Shown here: positions 51,935-60,316 of the stretch, piece after piece
Layout of the letters: each line of letters begins with the position of its first letter
How positions within the stretch are numbered: position 1 is the first letter of the stretch
From: Spirochaetaceae bacterium
Lineage (GTDB): Bacteria; Spirochaetota; Spirochaetia; Treponematales; Treponemataceae
Reading direction: 5' to 3'
Length of the DNA stretch: 64,000 nucleotides
Assembly: GCA_017614995.1 (NCBI GenBank)
Contig: JAGAAX010000036.1
Coordinates: 62,001 to 126,000 of the forward strand
Made by a program: the position numbers and the translations under genes
The notes under the pieces: model-generated
The model's database searches: none
What the model was told of the DNA's origin: nothing
Seen by the model: the letters and a program-made list of their open reading frames with translations, nothing else

Positions 51935-53053
51935 TTAAGGCATCTGCATTATAAGATCATCAACTCTTTTGCCGTAAGAAGCTTCGTCAAGCTGCTTTGC
52001 CTTTAAGAGATAAACTTTGCCTTCCTCATAGCGTTTGTCGGCATAGGCACATGCGCCAAGCCCCCAGTTTACAAGAGCCGGGTCTGCGCCGTAATGCATA
52101 GCTTTTTTGTACCAAGAATCTGCTTCTTTGTAGTTTTTCTGGCTGTAGGCACACAAAGCAAGGTAGTAAGCCGCCGTATAGTTTTCAAGCTGAACATCGA
52201 GAACACGCTTAAAAAGAACAACAGCGTCCTGAATGCGTTTCTCGCTATAGGCGTTAATTCCGGCAGAAAGATCTTCTTTAACAGAATGAAGGTTTCTCAC
52301 AAATGAATCATAGTCTTTCTGAAACTGCTCGTCATCAATCCATTTCTCATAGTAATTGATAAACGGATCTTCATCGCTATAAGACTCATTTACGGCAATC
52401 TGAAGCGTATCATACAAAAACCTTGAATTGCGGCTGTAAGGGCCTTCAACCAAAAACGAGACAAAAAGCCAAGCCTGCGGCAAGAACACATCAGAAGTGT
52501 AGGTGTCTTTTGTAGCTTCAAGCATAAGCGTAACAGGAATACGCTTATTTTCGTTTAAATAAAGCGATTTTGCAGGCTCAAGCCACGGGCTTTCGTACAA
52601 GTCGGGGTACTGCTCAAAATAAAGAGAAAAACCGTTTACAAGCCATGCAGGCGGAGCAGCGATAAAGCTGTAAATATACTGAATAAAAAGCTGTCTTATA
52701 AATGTGTTTTTATTTTCATCTGATACAACGGCGGCAACTTCCGAGCGCGAAATTGCAGAGTAGCGCAGAAACACAGTTTCCGATTTCGGCTCGGCTGTGC
52801 CTGTTTTTTCTGTGACATAGGCTTTGTAAGCATCTACGTCTGTAAAAAGGCTTACAGGATACTTAAAGCCTGGGCCGTCCTCATCAAAATGGAAAACATT
52901 GTTGAAACGGGTATAGCATGTGTCCAAAATCTTGAAAAATTCAGACGTTCCGCTGCCAGAGCCGTTATATTTGATTTCATACAAACTGGCCTGCCCGAAT
53001 AAATAACAGGGCAGAAACAAGAAAAGAAAACACAGCTTAATGTTTTTTTTCAT
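51935..53053 (-). CDS. Secreted TPR protein with peptidase-like N-terminal domain
   Basis: The 372-aa product has a signal peptide (KKNIKLCFLFLFLPCYLFGQ), a domain of about 240 residues that resembles DUF1570/gluzincin-type scaffolds but shows no HExxH, and at least three TPR repeats in the last 120 residues (ALCAYSQKNYKEADSWYKKA is one). The metal site seems absent, so it is probably a non-enzymatic scaffold. The start at 53053 has an AGAGG Shine-Dalgarno and overlaps the upstream gene by 17 nt. Confidence 0.7.
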   Translation of the reverse strand: MKKNIKLCFLFLFLPCYLFGQASLYEIKYNGSGSGTSEFFKILDTCYTRFNNVFHFDEDGPGFKYPVSLFTDVDAYKAYVTEKTGTAEPKSETVFLRYSAISRSEVAAVVSDENKNTFIRQLFIQYIYSFIAAPPAWLVNGFSLYFEQYPDLYESPWLEPAKSLYLNENKRIPVTLMLEATKDTYTSDVFLPQAWLFVSFLVEGPYSRNSRFLYDTLQIAVNESYSDEDPFINYYEKWIDDEQFQKDYDSFVRNLHSVKEDLSAGINAYSEKRIQDAVVLFKRVLDVQLENYTAAYYLALCAYSQKNYKEADSWYKKAMHYGADPALVNWGLGACAYADKRYEEGKVYLLKAKQLDEASYGKRVDDLIMQMP

Positions 53054-53960
53054 GCCGAACCTCTTTTTGATTTTCATCATTATTGTGATTATGTACCGGC
53101 TGCGTAATTTTATCGATTATAATGCTCACTTCTTCAAGAAGAATGCCGGTAAACCGTTCTATATTTTCGATTATATACTGTTGAAGTTTATGCATTTGCC
53201 CCGAAAGCTGCGTGCCGAACGGCACATCAATCAGTATAATAAATCTGTAGCATTGCAAGTCTGTCTTAATGGTAAGCTTTTTAACCACAATGTCCGGGTT
53301 AAATTCGCTTATGCAGTTCTGGCACATTTCGGCAAGCGCAGACTCTGACATCTGAATTCTGCCTTTCTTTGAGAATTCCGGCCGGACGACAGATTTTTCG
53401 TAAACTTTGCTGCTTTTTACGCCAAGAGGAGATTTGTTGCCTTTAAGCACCATGCGGATTTTGTCGTAGAAAATCTTTGGGTAATTGCGCTTAACCTCAA
53501 TAGACGGAATAGGGATAACGTGCTTGCCCTCTACATTGCGCGAGCGCTTTGCCTGCTCAATTTCTTCTTTTGTCGCAAGTTCCTCAATATGAATAATCTT
53601 TGTCGGCGGCGGAAGCTGAAGTCTTGTGGCAATTTTTATTACCATTTTTTCAGAAGTGCCTAAAATTAGAATCTTTTTAAATTTGATGCGCTGAAGAACG
53701 CGTGCAACTTCGTCGCGGTGCTCCTTGTCATCAAAAACTGCGACTTTTACAGCACCGAGAAAAGTCTTTTCTCTTTTTGCGGAATGACCTGCAAGTATTT
53801 TGTCGTCGCGGATTAAAAGACCGTCATCTATTAAAAGCTCTATGCCATATTTTTGAGTCAATAATTTTGCACGAAAACTTTTACCAGTACCGCTTTCGCC
53901 TACAAGCGCGTAAACTGTAATTCCTTTTATAAGCCAGTAAAAGTCTTTTAGTTTTTTCAT
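53037..53960 (-). CDS. P-loop ATP-binding protein fused to an Asp23/Gls24-like domain
   Basis: A 307-aa protein with an N-terminal P-loop GESGTGKS (about 22-29), an IDDGLLI Walker-B-like strand and a middle that keeps ILILGTSEKM and GKHVIPIPSIEVKR, then a C-terminal Asp23/Gls24-like domain (from about 210: GRIQMSESALAEM, later IENIERFTG). Similar proteins occur in Firmicutes as conserved hypotheticals; function is unknown. The ATG at 53960 lies 6 nt after a TATTAT box with a TTGCAA -35, so the mRNA is probably leaderless. An upstream in-frame TTG is less likely. Confidence 0.78.
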   Translation of the reverse strand: MKKLKDFYWLIKGITVYALVGESGTGKSFRAKLLTQKYGIELLIDDGLLIRDDKILAGHSAKREKTFLGAVKVAVFDDKEHRDEVARVLQRIKFKKILILGTSEKMVIKIATRLQLPPPTKIIHIEELATKEEIEQAKRSRNVEGKHVIPIPSIEVKRNYPKIFYDKIRMVLKGNKSPLGVKSSKVYEKSVVRPEFSKKGRIQMSESALAEMCQNCISEFNPDIVVKKLTIKTDLQCYRFIILIDVPFGTQLSGQMHKLQQYIIENIERFTGILLEEVSIIIDKITQPVHNHNNDENQKEVRHEKKH

Positions 53961-53966
53961 GCTTAC

Positions 53967-53995
53967 ATAATACAAGCTAATTAACAGCTTTGCAA
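53967..53995 (-). promoter_or_regulatory. Promoter of the P-loop/Asp23-like gene, leaderless geometry
   Basis: Minus strand: TTGCAA (53995-53990), exact 17-nt spacer, TATTAT (53972-53967), then 6 nt to the ATG at 53960. The promoter overlaps the 3' end of the upstream pseudouridine synthase gene. Confidence 0.6.
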
Positions 53996-54948
53996 GTTTC
54001 AGTAAGGAATAATCTGAAGTCTTCGGGCAGCGGCGCTTCAGTTATTTCGGGCATATTTATCGGGTTTTTTGGCACAATAAGCCTGAAAGCATGAAGATAA
54101 AACCGTTCGGGCTGGGCTGCCTTTGCCAGCTTGTTGTATGCAGTATCTCCCAAAAGCGGAAAGCCATGAAAAGCACTCTGCGCCCTAATCTGGTGTTTGC
54201 GCCCTGTTTCAATGCAGAATCTGCACAAAGTTATCGGCGTGCCCTTATAAGAGCCGTACTCCAGCGGAAAGCATTTTGTTCTTGCTTCTTTGCCGGCTTT
54301 TTTGTCAGACGTTACGCGCACAGTCTTATAAGCTGTGCCGCTTTCTTTAGGCTCGTCGTCGATTAAGTCAATCCAATATTGCGGGCTTTCAATTTTGCCC
54401 TGCACAATTCCGAGGTATTCTTTCTGAAATAAAGACAAATTCTCTGAAAACCACTGCGCGCCTTTTAAGCTTTGCGAAAAGACAATGATTCCGCTTGTGT
54501 TTTTGTCCAGCCTGTGAAGCGGCCCCGCTGTAAAAGACAGAGAACCGTTTTTGTGCGATTCTCTGTATTCGGCGGCAACAATCTCCGCAAGCGAAATCTC
54601 TTTTGGGTTAGCCTTTTGCACAGGAATGCCGCAGGGCTTGTTTACAATACGTATATGCTCGTTTTCAAAAATTGTGTCTATGTCAAAAGCTTTTGATTCT
54701 GGTGCGGAATCTGGCTTAGGCGCGGCTTTTTGCGCAGCTTCAGGCAGCAAAAAAGAAGCCAGAAATAATGTGTCATTTTCAGCTATATGATAGTTCTGCG
54801 GAACTTTTTTGGCGTTTACTTTTATCGTGCCTTTGCGGAGACATTTGTATATTTCGCTTAGAGAAACGTCCGGCAGAAGCTTACGCAAAACGCGGTCAAT
54901 CCGCCGCCCGGCATCGTCTGCGCCTGTCTTAATCTGAACAAAATCCAT
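53977..54948 (-). CDS. RluA-family pseudouridine synthase (RluC/RluD-like)
   Basis: The 323-aa protein has an S4 domain (about 15-65), a Pro/Ala linker, and the catalytic domain with the conserved Asp in HRLDKNTSG and a late ETGRKHQIRAQ motif. It is the third RluA-family enzyme in the window. The target uridine in 23S rRNA is unknown. A weak GATAAA box 8 nt before the ATG and no Shine-Dalgarno again suggest a short or absent leader. Confidence 0.9.
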   Translation of the reverse strand: MDFVQIKTGADDAGRRIDRVLRKLLPDVSLSEIYKCLRKGTIKVNAKKVPQNYHIAENDTLFLASFLLPEAAQKAAPKPDSAPESKAFDIDTIFENEHIRIVNKPCGIPVQKANPKEISLAEIVAAEYRESHKNGSLSFTAGPLHRLDKNTSGIIVFSQSLKGAQWFSENLSLFQKEYLGIVQGKIESPQYWIDLIDDEPKESGTAYKTVRVTSDKKAGKEARTKCFPLEYGSYKGTPITLCRFCIETGRKHQIRAQSAFHGFPLLGDTAYNKLAKAAQPERFYLHAFRLIVPKNPINMPEITEAPLPEDFRLFLTETCKAVN

Positions 54949-54999
54949 TGCTCAAGTTTATCAGAAAATTCATGCTTTTGCAAAAATTCAAATAACTAC

Positions 55000-55027
55000 T
55001 TGACAAATTTCAGCATAGAGGCAAAAT
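55000..55027 (+). promoter_or_regulatory. Promoter upstream of the DUF212 gene and the rnf-like operon
   Basis: A perfect TTGACA (55000-55005), 16-nt spacer and CAAAAT (55022-55027) precede the ATG at 55038 by 10 nt. No Shine-Dalgarno fits this ATG. This is the best candidate promoter for the long downstream operon. Confidence 0.55.
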
Positions 55028-55037
55028 AGATTTATAT

Positions 55038-55520
55038 ATGGGAATGTCTGCAAAATTTCAGCTTCAAATGTTTATTACCAATCCGATTTTTTTATCGGCC
55101 ATTTTCAGCTGGCTTTCGGCACAGTTTATAAAAACTCTTATCAGACTTGTTTCGGGGCGTGTGCACTCGCTTTCAGAGCTTATCTCGCTTCTGTTCTGGA
55201 AAACAGGCGGAATGCCTTCATCTCATTCTGCGCTTGTTTCGGCAGTAACAACGTCAATCGGCTACCGTTCAGGCATTAATTCTGAACTTTTTCTGCTTTC
55301 ATGCTGTTTTGCGCTTGTTACAGTCAGAGACGCTGTAGGCGTAAGACGTTCAAGCGGCATTCAGGCAAGAGAAATCAATAACATCGGCAGAGAACTTAAA
55401 AAAAAAGAAGTTATCGACTCTTTTAATCCGGTAAAAGAAGTGCAGGGTCACAAACCATTAGAGGTTATTGTCGGCTGTCTTCTCGGCGTGTTTATCGGCA
55501 CTGCTTTTTCAATCTTATAA
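55038..55520 (+). CDS. Divergent PAP2 family (DUF212) membrane protein
   Basis: The 160-aa protein has three to four membrane segments and the conserved GGMPSSHSA with RDAVGVRR motifs of DUF212, a family distantly related to PAP2 acid phosphatases. It also keeps NEVQGHKPLEVI-like EVQGHKPLEV near the C-terminus. A lipid-phosphate phosphatase role is possible but unproven. It is the first gene before the rnf-like cluster, and the next gene starts 4 nt after its stop. Confidence 0.85.
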   Translation: MGMSAKFQLQMFITNPIFLSAIFSWLSAQFIKTLIRLVSGRVHSLSELISLLFWKTGGMPSSHSALVSAVTTSIGYRSGINSELFLLSCCFALVTVRDAVGVRRSSGIQAREINNIGRELKKKEVIDSFNPVKEVQGHKPLEVIVGCLLGVFIGTAFSIL

Positions 55521-55524
55521 CGCC

Positions 55525-56856
55525 ATGAAGAAAGTTTTCTGCTGCTGCATTCTGCCAATTCTTTACATCTGCTTTATTTCATTACTTATAATTTTCCGCA
55601 TTCAGTTTGTTGCTTCTACATGGGAAGGCTACAGAATTCTTGCAGTTCCTGTTTCGGTTTCAGAAAAAAAAGTTCTTGAAGAGCTTAAATCACAGGGAAT
55701 AAACGGAATTGTAAGTATTTCTTCCGTTTCTTTGTGCCCCAAAAACGAATTAACTCCGGTTACAAGTTTTGAAATGTCTTATAGAGAGGCTATCAAGAAG
55801 TATTTTTTTGATGAAACACAGCAGAACAATCTTTTTTATTTGAAAGAATCTGGAAATCTTGGTTCAAAAATAAAGCAAATAACAAAAAAAACTGGCTCAA
55901 CCTGGCGCGTAGAGCGCATCTCGTTTTTTGCTGTTCTGATTCTGATTTTTCCGCTCGGCTTTTCGATTGTGTTCTTTATCCTAAGTAAACGGAAACTTCT
56001 TTATTTGTTTTTGCAGCTTCCGTTTCTTGTTTTTTGCTGCGGTTCTGCTGAATTTGCGGCTGCACTGTGCGCCTCAATCTTTCCTATAGTAGCTTATTCA
56101 ATTCAGTATTATTGGCAGAGACCGGGCTGGGTCAATTTCTTAATCAGCGACCTTGTAACAGTTGTGCTTGTTCTTATGATGCTTTCTTCGCTTATTCTTA
56201 CGGTGCCGTTCACAAAAGATTTCCGCATAATCTTTCTTGGGCTTTCGGCATTTTTTGCAGCAGCCTGTGCCTTGTGCTTTTTCTTTTTTCTTGACAAGAA
56301 CAAAAAGCAGTCGGGCTTTATCTTAATTAACTCTGCGCAGACTGTTTCTTTTACGCTAAAATCAAAGCTACAGCTTACGGCTCTTGCGGTTCTGACAACA
56401 GGAGTTCTTGCCCTGTCATTTACTGCAAAAGACCGTTTTTTTTCGTCGGGCGGGCTGAAAGGGCTTTCGCTTCCCGTTCCTCACGAATATTATAAGACAA
56501 CAGGCTTTTCATATACAGCTTATGAAAACCTTGTTACGTCAGAATCTCAGGCGCGCGCATTGCCAGATTTAGCTGATTTTGTTAATCTTAACTGGAAAAC
56601 TGATGTGCTTCCGTATGTGTCTCTGAACGTAAAGTTTCCGCCGGCTTATGCCGGTTCTGAAGTTTCCATGCCTGTTTATGAATATGACGAAGACAGCGGA
56701 AGGGTTTCAACAGAACGGAAAATCATGTATACTTTTGATGAATCATATTTTGCGTCTGTACTTTCCAAGATTGCTTCAAGCCCGGAACTTTCAGTTGAGA
56801 AAATGCTTTTTGAGCAGAAACATTTTGTTACAGTTGCATATAAACAGTTTAGATAA
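55525..56856 (+). CDS. Membrane protein of unknown function preceding the rnf-like genes
   Basis: The 443-aa protein has an N-terminal membrane helix (about 4-26), an outside domain of about 110 residues, a bundle of six or seven membrane helices (about 132-270), then a helix near 285-305 and a second outside domain at the C-terminus. No family is recognised and no catalytic motif is seen. It lies between the DUF212 gene (4 nt) and rnfC (9 nt), so it is probably in the same transcript and may be an added component of the rnf-like complex. Confidence 0.7.
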   Translation: MKKVFCCCILPILYICFISLLIIFRIQFVASTWEGYRILAVPVSVSEKKVLEELKSQGINGIVSISSVSLCPKNELTPVTSFEMSYREAIKKYFFDETQQNNLFYLKESGNLGSKIKQITKKTGSTWRVERISFFAVLILIFPLGFSIVFFILSKRKLLYLFLQLPFLVFCCGSAEFAAALCASIFPIVAYSIQYYWQRPGWVNFLISDLVTVVLVLMMLSSLILTVPFTKDFRIIFLGLSAFFAAACALCFFFFLDKNKKQSGFILINSAQTVSFTLKSKLQLTALAVLTTGVLALSFTAKDRFFSSGGLKGLSLPVPHEYYKTTGFSYTAYENLVTSESQARALPDLADFVNLNWKTDVLPYVSLNVKFPPAYAGSEVSMPVYEYDEDSGRVSTERKIMYTFDESYFASVLSKIASSPELSVEKMLFEQKHFVTVAYKQFR

Positions 56857-56865
56857 AGGTTACTC

Positions 56866-58176
56866 ATGATTTCTACGAAAAAATTGACCGCATCACAATC
56901 TGTCACATTCAATTCATGTATGAACGCTTATGTTCCGCATGAGGTTCTTGTTGCATTATGGCAGGATGAATATACAAAAACAGAGCCGTTAGTGTATGCA
57001 GGGCAGCAGGTTGAAGAAGGGCAGATTATCGCACGCGATTCAAGAACACTCTGCCAGATACATTCTCCTGTGCCGGGCAAAGTCGAAAAATTTTCGGTTA
57101 TCTCTCTGCCAAACGGAAAAACAGGCCCATGCCTTACGATAAAAACTGAAGGTGCTTTTTCTTTTTTGGGTAGACCCAGAAAAAAGCAGCAGTGGGACTT
57201 TAAGTTTGCAGACCAGCTTATAAGAGACATTGGCGAAAAAGGCATTGTAAACACCTTTTATAAGCCCGAACCGCTCTCAAGACAGCTTATGCAGCAGAAG
57301 CTCCGCAAAGAGACCAGAACAATCTTTTTAAGACTTTACGACCTTGACCCGACAAACTGCACAGATTCTTTTATTGCAAAGAATTACATGCCGCAGATTC
57401 TTGAAGCCATGTCAATTCTGGCACATATAGTTGAGCCAAGCGCGGTTTACTGTCTTTATGACAAAGCTTCAAATAAAAAAGAAGACGCCGCCGCGATGAA
57501 CATTCTGTTCAATACAGTGCCTCTTCATTTTATTCCGGTTGATGTTTCAAAATATCCAAGCGGCGGCACTTTTGACATTCTTAATCTTGTGCGGCACTCG
57601 GCAAAAGCACCGCAGGAACTTTCTATCAGCAGAAAAGACCTTTTTATTGACAGCATGACGGCGCTTTCTGTTTATGAGGCAATTGTTTTAGACCAGCCTT
57701 CAATGACGCGTTTTGTCTCTGTTGGCGGAGAAGCACTGGCTGAAAGCAAAATCTTCAAAGTCAGAATCGGAACACCTATAAAGAACCTGATTGCTGAATG
57801 CGGCGGCTTCTGTTCACAGCCGAGCAAAATCCTTATTAACGGCAGAATATACGGCTCTGCAATAAGCAGTTTTGATACGCCGGTAACAAAATACACAAAA
57901 TCAATAACAGTTCTGCCAAAACACCTGTTTGATTTTCTGCCGACATCGCCATGTATCAGATGCGGAAGCTGTAGAAAAATCTGCAAAGCAGAACTTCAGC
58001 CTGACAAGCTGTATACGCAATATATGAAAAAAATGCATCTTTCAGCTGATGAAATGAAGATGACGCTGCTTTGCAGTGAATGCCGGCTTTGTAATATGGT
58101 CTGTCCTTCAAGGCTGCCGCTTTTTCAGACCATAAATGAAATTAAAAAAATAGCGGAGACTCATTATGAAGATTAA
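56866..58176 (+). CDS. rnfC: RnfC-like subunit with degenerate FMN/NADH site
   Basis: The 436-aa protein keeps the RnfC layout: an N-terminal barrel with VEEGQIIA and SPVPGKV, a central domain with KYPSGG, an SLBB-like region (VGGEALAESKIFKVRIGTPIKNL) and two C-terminal 4Fe-4S clusters (C363/366/369/373 and C403/406/409/413). The stretch that should read GLGGAGFP reads NTFYKPEP after the conserved GIV, and the NAAECEPY motif reads RLYDLDPT, so the FMN and NADH sites seem lost. Its end overlaps rnfD by 11 nt. Confidence 0.88.
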   Translation: MISTKKLTASQSVTFNSCMNAYVPHEVLVALWQDEYTKTEPLVYAGQQVEEGQIIARDSRTLCQIHSPVPGKVEKFSVISLPNGKTGPCLTIKTEGAFSFLGRPRKKQQWDFKFADQLIRDIGEKGIVNTFYKPEPLSRQLMQQKLRKETRTIFLRLYDLDPTNCTDSFIAKNYMPQILEAMSILAHIVEPSAVYCLYDKASNKKEDAAAMNILFNTVPLHFIPVDVSKYPSGGTFDILNLVRHSAKAPQELSISRKDLFIDSMTALSVYEAIVLDQPSMTRFVSVGGEALAESKIFKVRIGTPIKNLIAECGGFCSQPSKILINGRIYGSAISSFDTPVTKYTKSITVLPKHLFDFLPTSPCIRCGSCRKICKAELQPDKLYTQYMKKMHLSADEMKMTLLCSECRLCNMVCPSRLPLFQTINEIKKIAETHYED

Positions 58177-59218
58177 CACAAAACTTCGTTTTTCACCGTT
58201 TGTACATATTTCGCCGGCACTGCCAAATACCATAGTCATAATGATTGCAGCAATTCTGCCACAGCTTGTCTTTTTAGGCATTTACAAAGACTTTAAGGCA
58301 CTGCTTGTAATTGCAATGTCTGTTCTGGCAAGTGTTGCAGCAGAAGTTGTAGACAACTTTATTCAGAAAAAAATGACGGTTGGCTCGCTTGTTTCAATTC
58401 TTGAAGGTCTCATAATCGGAATGTTTTTGCCGGAAGTATATCCGCCGGTGCTGGCTTTCTTTGTTGTAATGTGCAGCCTTTTTGTTGTCAAATACTGCTT
58501 TGGCGGACTTGCCTCTAACTGGGCAAACCCGACAGCATGTACAATTATCATTGCATGGTTTACAGGTTCTCTGTTTTTTCCTGATTTTCAGCTTTCAGCA
58601 GAAATGCTTGAATCTGCAAACCCGGCTTCAATGCTTTTTTCAATGGATATTATTCCTTTAAATGAAAAAGCAGGTATTGTCTCAAATTTCTTGAATTCGC
58701 ATATTCTGAATCACTTCGGCTTTGTTCTCCCTGACGGTTATACTTCGCTTTTCTGGGATACACACGCGCTTATACCGGCTTTCAGGTTCAATCTGCTGAC
58801 GCTTGGTGCTTCGCTTATTCTGGCTTCGCTTTCAATGATTGACCTTATGATTCCGGTCTGCTATTTCACAGTTTATGCCGTTTTAGTACGGCTTTTTTCT
58901 CTTGAACCATTTACAGGAATTACAGGACAGGGCGACATTCTTCTTGCACTTCTTACAAGCGGCACTCTGTTCTGCGGCTTCTTTATGCTTGCATGGTACG
59001 GCACAACACCTATGAGCGTGCCGGGCAAGATTGTTTACGGCGTGCTCGCAGGTATCGCCGCATTTGTAATGAGCGGGGCAGGAACTTCGCCTACCGGTGC
59101 TGTATTTACAGTAATTCTGGTAAACACTGTATCTCCGATAATTCAGCTTTTTGAAGATAAGTGTTATAACATTTATAAATCTCTAACATTAAAATCGAGA
59201 CTTGAGCATGAAAGATAA
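58166..59218 (+). CDS. rnfD: RnfD-like membrane subunit without the SGAT flavin-attachment motif
   Basis: The 350-aa protein has about eight to ten membrane helices and clear RnfD blocks: SPFVHISPALPNTIVIMI at the start, KYCFGGLASNWANPTA, and LLALLTSGTLFCGFFMLAW. In RnfD a covalent FMN is attached to the Thr of an SGAT motif before the LF block; here the corresponding region (about residues 165-205) has no SGAT or DxxTGAT. The start codon lies inside rnfC and its end overlaps rnfG. Confidence 0.87.
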   Translation: MKINTKLRFSPFVHISPALPNTIVIMIAAILPQLVFLGIYKDFKALLVIAMSVLASVAAEVVDNFIQKKMTVGSLVSILEGLIIGMFLPEVYPPVLAFFVVMCSLFVVKYCFGGLASNWANPTACTIIIAWFTGSLFFPDFQLSAEMLESANPASMLFSMDIIPLNEKAGIVSNFLNSHILNHFGFVLPDGYTSLFWDTHALIPAFRFNLLTLGASLILASLSMIDLMIPVCYFTVYAVLVRLFSLEPFTGITGQGDILLALLTSGTLFCGFFMLAWYGTTPMSVPGKIVYGVLAGIAAFVMSGAGTSPTGAVFTVILVNTVSPIIQLFEDKCYNIYKSLTLKSRLEHER

Positions 59219-59711
59219 AAAACAGATTATACATGAAGTAGGTGCTTCTTCAATATTAATTGTTCTCTTTTCTCTGATTCTTTTCTTTATGGTATACGGT
59301 TCAAGGAAAAGCTGGAACAACGGACTTGAGCAGATGACTGAAAAAGTTCTGAACGACCATGCCGGCGCAGAATATTCAATAAAAGGAATCATCCCTGTTC
59401 AGACACCGCTTGCTGTTTCTGCCGCTGTATTTGAGCTTGAAAAAAATAACACTCTTAAATCTGTACCGGCTTATGCTGTTTTGATTAGGGCTTACGGAAT
59501 TGCTGGCGCACTGCCTTTAGTTTATGTCTTTGACGACGATGACGCTTTTTTTGCAGGCATGGGCGGTCTTGAGAATAAAACAGCCACTTACACAGACACA
59601 GGGCTTTTCGGCTACGGTCTTACAACACCGATAATTGAATTCTGGCAGAAAAGGGCACAGGCTCTCATTCCGCCAAAAGAAACCGAAGACGAAAAAGGAG
59701 CAGACAAATGA
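59208..59711 (+). CDS. rnfG: RnfG-like periplasmic subunit with altered flavinylation motif
   Basis: The 167-aa product is short for RnfG (usually about 180-220) with an N-terminal membrane helix (about 16-32) and a periplasmic domain. The FMN-acceptor region that normally reads like ISGATITS reads LFGYGLTT in the same context before PIIEFW, so the acceptor Thr is replaced by Gly and no SGAT remains. The HSETPGLG-type block is also absent. The ATG at 59208 is inside the rnfD end. Confidence 0.8.
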   Translation: MKDKKQIIHEVGASSILIVLFSLILFFMVYGSRKSWNNGLEQMTEKVLNDHAGAEYSIKGIIPVQTPLAVSAAVFELEKNNTLKSVPAYAVLIRAYGIAGALPLVYVFDDDDAFFAGMGGLENKTATYTDTGLFGYGLTTPIIEFWQKRAQALIPPKETEDEKGADK

Positions 59712-60316
59712 TTAAGAATTACTACTACATTTATATAGCAGCTGCTCTTTCAATCATAATTCCGTTTCCGCCACGTTTTGCTTATGGAATTGTTGCAATT
59801 CTGCTTTTGAATCTACTGATTTACGGCGGTTTCGGCATAAAAGTTTTTGCTGAAAAATTCAATCTTCAGCCGATGCTTACAAGCCTGCTTGTCTTTTCGA
59901 TTATTGCTCTGACAGGTATTTACAAACAGCTTTTGATTCTTTATGCGCCTTCAATTGCGTTTACTTCCGGGCTTGCGCTTTATCTTACGGCTTTCTCGTC
60001 TTATATTTACGGCAATGTGCTTGATACAGTCGGTTTGTCACCGGTAGAGCATATAATACGCACCTCAAAACGCACAGGGCTTTTTTCTGGTCTTGTTCTG
60101 CTTTTCTTTTTGCTGCGCGATATACTTGCGTTTGGCTCTATAACGCTGCCGGCTCCAAAAGGAATAAAGGTAATTACGCTTTTTAAAGTGGGTGAAGTTT
60201 ATCCGCTGCATTTTCTTGCAACAATACCGGGAACACTTATAGTTCTTGGGCTTATTTTTGCCCTGTTCTCATACATAAACCGCAAACTCATGATTTTAAG
60301 GAGGGTTTCAAAATGA
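59708..60316 (+). CDS. rnfE: RnfE-like membrane subunit lacking all cysteines
   Basis: The 202-aa protein has six or so membrane helices in the RnfE/NqrD pattern. In RnfE two conserved Cys in half-helices (the GLCP and VNC segments) bind an intramembrane [2Fe-2S] cluster with RnfA; this protein contains no Cys at all. The equivalents read ALSI and AFTS. Overlaps rnfG and rnfA by 4 nt. Confidence 0.82.
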   Translation: MIKNYYYIYIAAALSIIIPFPPRFAYGIVAILLLNLLIYGGFGIKVFAEKFNLQPMLTSLLVFSIIALTGIYKQLLILYAPSIAFTSGLALYLTAFSSYIYGNVLDTVGLSPVEHIIRTSKRTGLFSGLVLLFFLLRDILAFGSITLPAPKGIKVITLFKVGEVYPLHFLATIPGTLIVLGLIFALFSYINRKLMILRRVSK

